Source: Acidimicrobiaceae bacterium
Lineage (GTDB): Bacteria > Actinomycetota > Acidimicrobiia > Acidimicrobiales > RAAP-2
Length of the DNA stretch: 37,619 nt
Assembly (NCBI GenBank): GCA_003168075.1
Contig: PMTL01000109.1
Coordinates: 1-37,619, forward strand
Direction of reading: 5' to 3'
Below the pieces are notes generated by a model that was not told the DNA's origin, ran no database searches, and saw only the letters and a list, made by a program, of their open reading frames with translations. Each line of letters opens with the position of its first letter. Positions within the stretch are counted from its first letter, which is position 1. Positions 13,305 through 21,775 of this stretch are shown in pieces. A program made the translations under genes and the position numbers.

Positions 13305-14279
13305 CTAGAGGAGGTTCTCGCCGCCGAAGATGTCCGACACCGAGGAATCTTCGAAAATTGCCGATATGGCGTTGGCCACGATGGTCGCCACCGAGAGGAT
13401 TTCTAGTTTCTCAAAGCGCCGCTCGGGTCCGAGCGGCAACGTGTCGGTCACGATGACCCGGCTGACGGGCGCGTTAAAGAGGCGATCCACGGCGGGAGGC
13501 GAGAACAGGGCGTGAGTCGCCATCACCCAGATTTCGCCCGCACCCTGGGCCTTCAAGAGGTCGGTCGCCGCCACGATGGTACCGGCGGTGTCAATCATGT
13601 CGTCAATCAAGACGCAGTGCCGACCCGAGACGTCACCCACGATGTGACGCGCCTCAGCGATGTTGGCCCTGTCGTGGGGCCGGGTCTTGTGCACCAGCGC
13701 GAGGTCACACCCCAAGTGCTGGGCGTACCGCTCGGCCACCTTGACGCGACCAGCGTCGGGCGCGACCACGACCATCTCATTGGTATTGGCGTGAGTCTTG
13801 AGGTACTGCTCGAGCACCGGCGCGGCCACCAAGTGGTCGACGGGGATGTCGAAGAAGCCCTGGATCTGCCCCGAGTGAAAGTCGACGGACAAGACGCGAT
13901 TCGCCCCCGCGGTCTGGAGCATGTCGGCAATCAACTTGGCGGTGATGGGCTCGCGGCCAGTGGACTTGCGGTCCTGTCGGGCGTAACCGTAGTTGGGGAT
14001 GACCGCGGTGATGCTCCGGGCCGACGCGCGCTTGGCCGCGTCGATCATGATGAGTTGTTCCATGACAGCGTCGTTCACCGGCGAGGAGTGCGTCTGGATG
14101 ATGAAGACGTGCGCGCCGCGAATGGATTCGTCGAAGCGACAGTGGATCTCGCCGTTGGCGAACTCTCGCAAGTTGGCCTCGGTGAGCACCACTCCGAGTT
14201 TGTCTGCGATGTCCTTGGCTAAGGCGGGGTGACAACGCCCCGTAACGATGATGAGGCGACGCTTTGACAATGACTCCAC
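13305..14279 (-). CDS. prs: ribose-phosphate pyrophosphokinase
   Basis: RRLIIVTGRCHPALAKDIADKLGV ... FANGEIHCRFDESIRGAHVFIIQTHSSPVNDAVMEQLIMIDAAKRASA ... VLIDDMIDTAGTIVAATDLLK. Start placed at GTG 14279; ORF-track N-extension to 14732 looks spurious. Confidence 0.95.
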   Translation of the reverse strand: MESLSKRRLIIVTGRCHPALAKDIADKLGVVLTEANLREFANGEIHCRFDESIRGAHVFIIQTHSSPVNDAVMEQLIMIDAAKRASARSITAVIPNYGYARQDRKSTGREPITAKLIADMLQTAGANRVLSVDFHSGQIQGFFDIPVDHLVAAPVLEQYLKTHANTNEMVVVAPDAGRVKVAERYAQHLGCDLALVHKTRPHDRANIAEARHIVGDVSGRHCVLIDDMIDTAGTIVAATDLLKAQGAGEIWVMATHALFSPPAVDRLFNAPVSRVIVTDTLPLGPERRFEKLEILSVATIVANAISAIFEDSSVSDIFGGENLL

Positions 14280-14285
14280 GAGGCA

Positions 14286-15221
14286 ATGGTACAAGGTGTC
14301 GTTACCACCAAATTCTCCTACGATGCCATCGTGAGCGACTACGACGAGTTCGGGTATTTCGACGAGAACCTCGACGAGTGGGGATTGAGTGGTCCCGCTG
14401 CGCACGTGCGACGCTGCTTCGTCGCGGTAGAGGGTCTTCGACAGGTCAGTGCTCTCGTGTGGGGCGACGGTGAGCCCGAGTTGGTCCTGATCCACGGCAG
14501 CGCCCAGAATGCCCACACCTTCGACACGGTGGCGCTGGCCCTCAACCGACCCCTCGTGGCCGTGGACCTGCCGCACCACGGACACTCCGACGCCTCGTTC
14601 TTCGGTCCCCACGCGGTCCTCGAGCACGCCCGCGACGTGTCGACCGCGCTGGGCGAACTCATCACTCCCCCTGTGCCACTGGTGGCCATGTCCTACGGCG
14701 GTCTGGTGGCCATCGCGTTGACGCACCTGCACCCCGAACTCGTGAGTCGCCTGGTGCTACTCGACATCACGCCCGGGGTCAGCGCCGAGAGCGCGAGTCA
14801 CATCTTGGACTTCATCGAGGGGCCCGAATACTTCGACAGCTTCGACGAGATCCTCGAGCGAACGATCGCTTTCAATCCCGGTCGATCCGAGACGTCGCTG
14901 CGCCGGGGCATCATGCACAACGCCGTACGGCGCGACGACGGCACCTGGGTGTGGCGTCACCAGCAACACGGGGTGGCACGCCAACTCCCCGACACGCACA
15001 TCGACCTGTGGGCCTGGCTGGCGCAGGTCAGAGTCGCCGTCACGCTGGTGCGAGCCATGGGACCGTCGTCGGTGGTGAGCGACGAGGACGTCGCGGAGTT
15101 CCGGCGGCGCCGGCCCCACGACGAGGTCATCGAAGTAGCCAACGCCAGCCATTCCATCCAGGGCAGCCACCCGCTCGTGCTCGCCGAACTTCTTCGACCC
15201 TGGCTCACGGGGGCTGGCTGA
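14286..15221 (+). CDS. alpha/beta hydrolase
   Basis: ELVLIHGSAQNAHTFD...LVAVDLPHHGHSD...LVAMSYGGLVAIALTHLHPELVSRLVLLDI...ASHSIQGSHP (oxyanion HG, nucleophile S, terminal His). Start uncertain; GTG 14331 is an alternative. Confidence 0.85.
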   Translation: MVQGVVTTKFSYDAIVSDYDEFGYFDENLDEWGLSGPAAHVRRCFVAVEGLRQVSALVWGDGEPELVLIHGSAQNAHTFDTVALALNRPLVAVDLPHHGHSDASFFGPHAVLEHARDVSTALGELITPPVPLVAMSYGGLVAIALTHLHPELVSRLVLLDITPGVSAESASHILDFIEGPEYFDSFDEILERTIAFNPGRSETSLRRGIMHNAVRRDDGTWVWRHQQHGVARQLPDTHIDLWAWLAQVRVAVTLVRAMGPSSVVSDEDVAEFRRRRPHDEVIEVANASHSIQGSHPLVLAELLRPWLTGAG

Positions 15222-15233
15222 GTCTCGGCATCG

Positions 15234-15258
15234 TCGCGCGGCGCTGAGCGGCGCGCGA
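15234..15258 (+). terminator. strong hairpin downstream of the alpha/beta hydrolase gene (terminator-like, no U-tract)
   Basis: TCGCGCGgCGCtgaGCGgCGCGCGA: 7-bp outer stem, one G/G mismatch, 3-bp inner stem, 3-nt loop, starting 13 nt after the stop. Confidence 0.45.
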
Positions 15259-15308
15259 GTGGTCCAAACCCAAGTGGTTGCTGATTGGTCATATTGGTTG
15301 TACGGCTG

Positions 15309-15322
15309 TGAAAGCGCTTTCG
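15309..15322. promoter_or_regulatory. LacI-family-type operator-like palindrome upstream of ppdK
   Basis: tGAAAGCGCTTTCg; perfect 12-bp palindrome GAAAGCGCTTTC. A TATAAA (-10-like) lies at 15341-15346. Confidence 0.45.
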
Positions 15323-15453
15323 GCGATTTGTCGAGATGTCTATAAAATTCAAGGTAAATAATTGGCTGACCCAACGCCACCAATGGACCCAATCGAGCCG
15401 GCGTCACCACTACAGTGTCCCCAGCGTCAGTCCCCTCGAGCAAAGGAGGAACC

Positions 15454-18147
15454 ATGTCCCCCACGGATCCACCGGTCACCTCCGTGTCCGGCGAGCCCCA
15501 ACGCCGCCTCGTCTTCGACTTCGATCACGAGCACGGCGTCGAGCCGATGTCGCTCAAGTTCCTCCTCGGTGGCAAGGGCGCCAACCTGGCCGAGATGACC
15601 TCAGTGCTCGGTTTACCAGTACCCCCGGGCTTCACCATTTCCACCACGGCCTGTCGCGAGTACCTGCGACACGGTTGGCCCCTCACGCTCGATCACGAGA
15701 TTGAGAGCGCCGTCGAACGCCTCGAGGAGCGTATGGGGCGTTCCTTCGGTGACGACGTCGATCCCCTCCTCGTCTCGGTGCGTTCCGGCGCGGAGTTTTC
15801 CATGCCCGGCATGATGGACACCGTCCTCAACCTGGGACTCAACGACGCCTCGGTGGAGGCGCTCGTGGCGCGTTCGGGTGACGCGCGATTCGCGTACGAC
15901 TCCTACGCCCGCTTCATCGCCATGTACGGGCGCATCGTGCTGGGCATCGACATTCTCCACTTCGACGAGCACCTGCGCCGGGCGATGGACGAGGCCGCAG
16001 TCGTTACCGAGGGCGAACTCAGTGCCGAGGCGAACCTCGCTCTGGCGAGTCGCTACCGCGACGTAGTGCACGAGCACAGCGGTCGGCCGTTTCCCCAGGA
16101 GCCGAGCACGCAACTGCGCGAAGCGATCGAGGCGATCTTCTCGTCGTGGAACGGCGCGCGAGCTCACGCGTTTCGCAATCGAGAAGGCATCGACCACGCC
16201 CTGGGCACCGCGGCCAACGTGCAAGCGATGGTGTTCGGCAATCGCGATGAGTCCTCGGGAACCGGCGTCGCCTTCACCCGAAATCCCTCGACTGGTGAAC
16301 CCGACGCCTACGGCGACTTCATGGTCAACGCCCAGGGTGAAGACGTCGTCGCGGGCACCAGCATCACCCGGCCCCTGGCCGACCTCGACGAACTCTTTCC
16401 CGGTGTCGCCAAAGAACTACGCGACGTGTTCGCGCGCCTCGAATCTCATTTTCGCGACATGTGCGACATCGAATTCACCGTCGAGCAGGAGCGGCTCTGG
16501 ATGCTCCAGACGCGCCCGGGCATGCGCACCGGCACTGCGGCGCTGCGCATGGCGGTCGACATGGTGAGCGATCCCGAGATCACGCTCACTCGAGCCGAAG
16601 CCGTCTCGCGCATTACGGGCGACCACCTGGACCAGGTCCTTCACCCCACATTCGCGGAGACTGCGGTGTTTGATGTCCTCGCTCACGGTCTCGCGGCGTC
16701 ACCCGGCGCCGCAGTGGGACGCGCGTATTTCGACGCCGAGTCAGCAATAGTGGCGTCGAAGCGTGGCGAGCGCGTGGTGTTGATTCGCGCTGAGACCTCG
16801 CCCGATGACGTGGCGGGGATGCTGGTCTCTGAGGGCGTGATCACCGCCCGGGGCGGACTCGTGTCTCACGCCGCGGTCGTGGCCCGGGGTTGGGGCAAAC
16901 CGGCGGTAGTGGGCGTGAGCGAGCTCCTCGTCGAAGCGCACTGCGCGAGGGTGGGTGGCGTCATCATCGCCGAAGGCGACTGGGTCTCGCTCGACGGAGC
17001 GGCTGGCGCCGTGGTGCTCGGTGAGGTCGAACTGGCCTCGAGCGCGGCGCCCCCGGAACTCGAGGTCATCTTGAGTTGGGCCGACGAGATTCGCGCCGGG
17101 CACCTGGGCGTTCGGGCTAACGCCGATACTGCCCTGGACGCCGCCGCCGCGAGGCAACGCGGCGCCGAGGGAATTGGACTGTGTCGGACCGAACACATGT
17201 TCCTCGGTCCCGACCGTTTGCCCGTGGTGCGCGCGATGATCCTGGCGACCACCGACACCCAGTACCACGACGCTCTGCAACGCCTCCTCGAGGTGCAGCG
17301 CACGGACTTCGTCGCAATTCTGGAAGCCATGGACGCCCTGCCGGTCACGGTGCGCCTGCTCGATCCGCCCCTGCACGAATTCCTCCCGGACTTAGAGGCA
17401 CTGTTGGTGAAGGAGGCAACCGAGGGTCTGAGCGATGACGAGACGCGTCTGCTCGCGGCGGCGCGCTACTGGCACGAACAGAATCCGATGCTCGGCGTGC
17501 GCGGCGTGCGCCTCGGCGTTCTCAAGCCAGGCCTTTACGCGATGCAGGTGCGCGCCTTGTTAGAGGCGGCGCAGTTGCGACTAGCGGCCGGGGGCGACCC
17601 CCGCGTCGAGATCATGATTCCCCTCACGATCTCGGCTGCGGAACTCGCGCTGGCGCGCTCGTGGGTCATTGAGGCCAGTGAGTACGTGGCCCGGCACTAC
17701 CCGGTGGCGCTGAGTTTCTCGATCGGCACTATGATCGAAACGCCGCGCGCCGCATTGCTGGCGCACCAGATCGCCGAGCACGCCGACTTCTTCTCCTTCG
17801 GCACCAACGATCTGACCCAGATGACCTTCGGCTTCAGCCGCGACGACGTCGAAGGTAAGCTCATGGCTCCATACCTCGAAAAGGGTCTGTTAGAACACAA
17901 CCCCTTTGACATTCTCGACGACGAGGGAGTTGCAGAGTTGGTGCGTCTCGGAGTGCAGCGTGGTCGCAGCACGAATCCGCTGCTCAAGATCGGCATTTGT
18001 GGCGAGCACGGGGGCGACCCCGCCTCCATCGCGACGCTGTATCGCTGCGGCGTCGATTACGTCAGTTGCTCGCCCTACCGGATACCGGTGGCACGTCTCG
18101 CGGCTGCCCAAGCAGTTCTCAGCGGTCCTGCCATCAACCAGTCGTAG
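15454..18147 (+). CDS. ppdK: pyruvate, phosphate dikinase
   Basis: LLGGKGANLAEMTSVLGLPVPPGFTISTTACREYL; SVRSGAEFSMPGMMDTVLNLGLND; ARGGLVSHAAVVARGWGKPAVVG; GIGLCRTEHMFL; GTMIETPRAALLA. ATG 15454 preceded by AAAGGAGGA. Confidence 0.96.
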   Translation: MSPTDPPVTSVSGEPQRRLVFDFDHEHGVEPMSLKFLLGGKGANLAEMTSVLGLPVPPGFTISTTACREYLRHGWPLTLDHEIESAVERLEERMGRSFGDDVDPLLVSVRSGAEFSMPGMMDTVLNLGLNDASVEALVARSGDARFAYDSYARFIAMYGRIVLGIDILHFDEHLRRAMDEAAVVTEGELSAEANLALASRYRDVVHEHSGRPFPQEPSTQLREAIEAIFSSWNGARAHAFRNREGIDHALGTAANVQAMVFGNRDESSGTGVAFTRNPSTGEPDAYGDFMVNAQGEDVVAGTSITRPLADLDELFPGVAKELRDVFARLESHFRDMCDIEFTVEQERLWMLQTRPGMRTGTAALRMAVDMVSDPEITLTRAEAVSRITGDHLDQVLHPTFAETAVFDVLAHGLAASPGAAVGRAYFDAESAIVASKRGERVVLIRAETSPDDVAGMLVSEGVITARGGLVSHAAVVARGWGKPAVVGVSELLVEAHCARVGGVIIAEGDWVSLDGAAGAVVLGEVELASSAAPPELEVILSWADEIRAGHLGVRANADTALDAAAARQRGAEGIGLCRTEHMFLGPDRLPVVRAMILATTDTQYHDALQRLLEVQRTDFVAILEAMDALPVTVRLLDPPLHEFLPDLEALLVKEATEGLSDDETRLLAAARYWHEQNPMLGVRGVRLGVLKPGLYAMQVRALLEAAQLRLAAGGDPRVEIMIPLTISAAELALARSWVIEASEYVARHYPVALSFSIGTMIETPRAALLAHQIAEHADFFSFGTNDLTQMTFGFSRDDVEGKLMAPYLEKGLLEHNPFDILDDEGVAELVRLGVQRGRSTNPLLKIGICGEHGGDPASIATLYRCGVDYVSCSPYRIPVARLAAAQAVLSGPAINQS

Positions 18148-18334
18148 TTCAATCGCCAGGACCACCACGAGGCTCCAACGGGTCTGAAAATTCTGATAAC
18201 CCGACTCAACGCGAGTATCGTGCCAGCGCACCCCACCATCAGTGAAGGGATCCATCGTGTCCCACCACGGGACCGCGCTATTGCTCGCGCCACAATCATT
18301 GGTACAAAATCGAGCCTCGACCTAGAATGCGAAT

Positions 18335-19072
18335 GTGACTAAAGAGGAACAATCTCGCAATTTGTCGCAAACGGGTAACGTGCTCTACGGCATCAAGAAG
18401 ATGATCACTGACGGCCATTTGCAGGCGGGATCGAAACTCCCCAACGAAAAGGATCTCGCCGAAGTGTTGGGGACGTCTCGAGGGTCTCTCCGAGAAGGTG
18501 TTCGAGCCCTGTGCATCATGGGCGTGCTCGAGACGCGGCAAGGTGACGGCACCTACGTCACGTCACTCGACCCCTCCACCCTGTTGTCACCGATGACGTT
18601 CTTGGTGGACTTGCACACTCCCGCCCACACCGGCCACCTTCAAACGGTCCGTCGAATTCTCGAATCCGAAGCAGCCGCGAGTGCGGCGCTGCGAATCGGC
18701 GACGACGATCTCCAGGAGGCCGAGCGCGTCCTGGACTCGATCGAGAACTTCATCACCGGAGTCGAGGACATCGACTACGACGCGGTCATGGAGGCGGACA
18801 TTTCATTCCACCGAATTATCGCCCGGTGCTCCGGCAACCCAGCGCTCGAAGCACTCATAGATTCCCTCGGTAATCGCACAGTTCGTAGTCGCACGTGGCG
18901 AGCAATTAGCGATAAGGGCGCGGTTCCCAGTGCCCAGCGAGACCATCGGAGCATCCTCGCAGCTCTGCGAGAACACGAACCCGAACATGCCCGACTGCGC
19001 ATGGCCATTCACTTGTTGAATGTCGAGGAGTTCATCTACGCTCACCCGACCGACGTCATCAGCAATCTGTAA
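18335..19072 (+). CDS. GntR-family transcriptional regulator (FCD/FadR subfamily)
   Basis: wHTH QAGSKLPNEKDLAEVLGTSRGSLREGVRALCIMGVLETRQGDGTYV followed by FCD-type helical domain (RRILESEAAASAAL ... DISFHRIIARCSGNPALEALI ... DHRSILAALREHEPEHARLRMAIHL). GTG start. Confidence 0.92.
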   Translation: MTKEEQSRNLSQTGNVLYGIKKMITDGHLQAGSKLPNEKDLAEVLGTSRGSLREGVRALCIMGVLETRQGDGTYVTSLDPSTLLSPMTFLVDLHTPAHTGHLQTVRRILESEAAASAALRIGDDDLQEAERVLDSIENFITGVEDIDYDAVMEADISFHRIIARCSGNPALEALIDSLGNRTVRSRTWRAISDKGAVPSAQRDHRSILAALREHEPEHARLRMAIHLLNVEEFIYAHPTDVISNL

Positions 19073-19179
19073 ATACCCTTCGCCACGGATCGTTGACGTC
19101 GCGCAGCGGACGCACTGGTGAACACTGTCCCTAGTAGCCTTCGATCGCGAAATTGGGTACCGATTCGCAAATGGTCTCG

Positions 19180-19194
19180 ATTGGTCTAATCTTT
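19180..19194. promoter_or_regulatory. imperfect operator-like site (ATTGGTC-T-AATCTTT)
   Basis: Shares a TTGGTC half-site with 19234-19248 and 32886-32900; TGGTC half-sites are typical of FadR/PdhR/LldR-type FCD regulators. Confidence 0.3.
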
Positions 19195-19242
19195 AGGCCA
19201 GATTTCTCGATATTACAATCCATTTTCGGTAGATTTGGTCAG

Positions 19243-19257
19243 ATTCATCAGATGAAT
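19243..19257. promoter_or_regulatory. candidate operator: perfect palindrome ATTCATC-A-GATGAAT upstream of the enolase-superfamily gene
   Basis: 7-bp perfect arms, centre about 68 bp upstream of ATG 19318; core CATCAGATG is the exact reverse complement of the core at 32960-32974. Confidence 0.6.
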
Positions 19258-19317
19258 TTGTGATAAAAAGAAAGTCACTTAGTTAGGTGGGTCCAGCGCA
19301 CGGGGGTGGTTGGCACG

Positions 19318-20478
19318 ATGAAAACAAATCTCACCATTCGGAGTATTCGTCCCGTCCTACTATCGTATTCGTATCCGGCCGGAGAAGAATTGGCGTGGGT
19401 GGGTGGGATAATTCGCTCGTGGGACGCCGCGCTTGTCGAAGTCACGTTGTCCGACGGCACCTTCGGTTACGGCGAAGCGGGCGCCGGGATCATGGCGGCC
19501 GTCGCCGTGCCCGGGATTGTTCAGGCCTACGCGCCCTACCTGCTCTCTGCGGACTTTGCCCATCCTCTGGACGTCGGTGACCACTTACGTTCCTATACCG
19601 CCTTCTGGTCACGTGGAGGAATCTGCAGCGGAGTCGCCGGCGCCATTGAGATTGCCGTACTCGACGCCGTGGGCAAACGAGAGTCGGTTCCCGCTTATGA
19701 ACTGCTGGGCGGAGCCCGACGCACGAAGATCGAAGCGTACGCCAGTGGAGGACTGGGAACGTCATTTGAGCAGATCGACGTCTGGGCATCGACCCAGATT
19801 GAGGCAGGATTTCACACTGTAAAATTTCGAGCGATGAATGACCCCGATACCACGATTCAACTCATCGAACACGTGGTGCCACGACTACCGCGCGGCATCA
19901 GTTTTGCCCTCGACGCCGTGCAGGCCAGTGCGTCGCATCCGTGGTCAGTGTCTGACGCGATCCGAGTGGGTCGCGTCGCTCAACGCTACGACGCCCGGTG
20001 GTATGAGGAGCCGTGTTTTGCGACCGACACGAAAGGCTACGCCCAAGTTCGCGCGGCGCTCTCGGTAACGGTGTCGGGCGTGGAGTCAAATGGAACGTTC
20101 GAGGAGTTTGAACGCTTGATCGCGGCCGGAGGGATTGGACTTGCCCAACCCGACGTGACCTTCGTCGGCGGGCCCAAAAATTTCCAGCGCGTCGCCGACT
20201 TGGCAGCCACCAACTCCGTCAAGTGTGTCCCGCACGTCTGGGGAAGCGGCGTGACCTTCAGCGCCAATTTGCACTCGGCTCTCGCCCACCCCCACGTGGA
20301 ACTCTTTGAATACTGCACCCTCCCCAATCCCCTGCGCGAGGAATTGCTCGTTGATCGCATCGGCCTGAATGACGGATACATCGACGCACCAACAGCTCCG
20401 GGGCTTGGGATTCACGTCGACTCCGACGTCGAGAGCCGTTTTCCATTTCAACCGACGGGCGGCCATGTCATCCGGTAG
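19318..20478 (+). CDS. mandelate racemase/muconate lactonizing enzyme family protein (enolase superfamily; acid-sugar dehydratase or cycloisomerase)
   Basis: HTVKFRAM (KxR), ALDAVQA, RWYEEP, SGVES, AQPDVTFVGG, VPHVWGSGV, C-terminal GLGIHVD. ATG 19318; GTG 19306 is an alternative. Confidence 0.9.
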   Translation: MKTNLTIRSIRPVLLSYSYPAGEELAWVGGIIRSWDAALVEVTLSDGTFGYGEAGAGIMAAVAVPGIVQAYAPYLLSADFAHPLDVGDHLRSYTAFWSRGGICSGVAGAIEIAVLDAVGKRESVPAYELLGGARRTKIEAYASGGLGTSFEQIDVWASTQIEAGFHTVKFRAMNDPDTTIQLIEHVVPRLPRGISFALDAVQASASHPWSVSDAIRVGRVAQRYDARWYEEPCFATDTKGYAQVRAALSVTVSGVESNGTFEEFERLIAAGGIGLAQPDVTFVGGPKNFQRVADLAATNSVKCVPHVWGSGVTFSANLHSALAHPHVELFEYCTLPNPLREELLVDRIGLNDGYIDAPTAPGLGIHVDSDVESRFPFQPTGGHVIR

Positions 20479-21130
20479 CGGCGCCGTGACGCTGCAACCG
20501 AGCGACCTCGCTCTCACGACGGCCATCGTCTCCGACGCGCTCGACAAAGTGGGCTGTCGTGACCACGTTCTTCATAGTGCGATCACACCCCTGGTACCGG
20601 GAACTCGACTGTTGGGGCGCGCCGCCACGGTCCACTTCGCACCCAGTGCGGTAGACAGCGCGGCGCCCTACGACGAGGCCATCGCCTTCATCGACACCCT
20701 GGGCGTGGGTGACGTCGCCGTCGTGGCGACCAACGCCAATGGCTCCACGGCATATTGGGGGGAACTCTTCAGTGCTGCTGCGATAGGTCGCGGCGCGGTC
20801 GGCGTGATCACGGACGGACCGGTTCGCGACGCCGCGAAAATACGGACCCTCGGTTTTGCCACCTTCTGTGCGGGTCACTTGCCGCTCGATTTTCGTGCCC
20901 GAATGAGGATCGACGCGGTGAGCGAAAGCGTGGTGGTCGGTGGTCTCACCATTCACCACGGTGATCTGACTCTCGCCGACGACGACGGGGTGGTGGTCAT
21001 TCCGCGCGTCGTCGAAACCGACGTCATCACGCTCGCCCGCGAACGCGTTGCGGCCGAGACGCTCGTGCTCGCGCAACTTCTTGGCGGGGCATCGCTGCGT
21101 CACGTGTGGGACACCTACCACGTCCTCTAG
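20465..21130 (+). CDS. RraA-family protein (class II pyruvate aldolase-like, HMG/CHA aldolase family)
   Basis: SDALDKVGCRDHVL...GRAATV...WGELFSAAAIGRGAVGVITDGPVRDAAKI (GxL...RD active-site motif) ... VVVGGLTIHHGDLTLADDDGVVVIP. ATG 20465 overlaps the upstream gene end by 14 nt. Confidence 0.88.
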   Translation: MSSGSGAVTLQPSDLALTTAIVSDALDKVGCRDHVLHSAITPLVPGTRLLGRAATVHFAPSAVDSAAPYDEAIAFIDTLGVGDVAVVATNANGSTAYWGELFSAAAIGRGAVGVITDGPVRDAAKIRTLGFATFCAGHLPLDFRARMRIDAVSESVVVGGLTIHHGDLTLADDDGVVVIPRVVETDVITLARERVAAETLVLAQLLGGASLRHVWDTYHVL

Positions 21131-21157
21131 TCGACATGTCCGCCACTCGATTGCTCA

Positions 21158-21775
21158 CTATCTGACGAGCACGACCTCGAGAGTGCGCGGACCGTGGACG
21201 CCTTCGACCCGCTTGAGTTCAATGTCGGACGTCGCACTCGGACCACTGATCCAGGTCAGCACGGGCTCACCCGCCAGAACGCTCACGGCGTCGGGGACGC
21301 CGCGGAGCACTTGGCTTTCCTGTACCACGACGAGGTGATAGTCCGGCACCAGTGTCAGAGCTCGTCGACCTTGACCTGATCGATGCGTTAAGACGATAGT
21401 CCCCGTTTCGGCGATCCCCAGGCGACACTGCGTGAGCACCCCGTCGAGGGACTCGAGGTCCCCGGTGGACGTCAGAGACTCCTCGAACGTGACGCGACCG
21501 GCAACGTCTCCCAACCACGGCGTCGGGAATCCGCTCGCCACGCCCACGTGCACGACGCCGCGCCGCTCGAGGCACTCGCCGATCATCGTCCCGACGTCAT
21601 CGAGGGCGACTCGCTGCACCCCCGCGTGATAGTCGCGCAGTCGCTCCACGAAGAGTTCGGCGTCCCCCGGTCCCGAGGGGCCACGATAATCACGCGGCAC
21701 CACCACGCTCGACGCTGGCCCCGGGGAGGCCGCTCTGATTCTTTGGAGAACCGCCTCGCGAGCACCGGTGTTCAC
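21158..21775 (-). CDS. lutC: LutC-type lactate utilization protein (LUD domain)
   Basis: AREAVLQRIRAAS ... FVERLRDYHAGVQRV ... GIAETGTIVLTHRSGQGRRALTLVPDYHLVVV; third gene after LutA/LutB; GTG 21775 overlaps the lutB stop. Confidence 0.88.
   Translation of the reverse strand: MNTGAREAVLQRIRAASPGPASSVVVPRDYRGPSGPGDAELFVERLRDYHAGVQRVALDDVGTMIGECLERRGVVHVGVASGFPTPWLGDVAGRVTFEESLTSTGDLESLDGVLTQCRLGIAETGTIVLTHRSGQGRRALTLVPDYHLVVVQESQVLRGVPDAVSVLAGEPVLTWISGPSATSDIELKRVEGVHGPRTLEVVLVR

Noticed and set aside
14280-14732. N-terminal extension of the Prs ORF (475 aa) opposite the alpha/beta hydrolase
   Set aside because: Low-complexity frame shadow of the opposite-strand gene; Prs homology begins at ...SLSKRRLIIVTG.
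18220-18334. CCATCAGTGAAGG (about 18237-18249) and ATTGGTACAAAAT (about 18298) as autoregulatory GntR operators
   Set aside because: Only partial matches (one deletion relative to CATCAGATG; half-site only). Possible but too weak to list as features.
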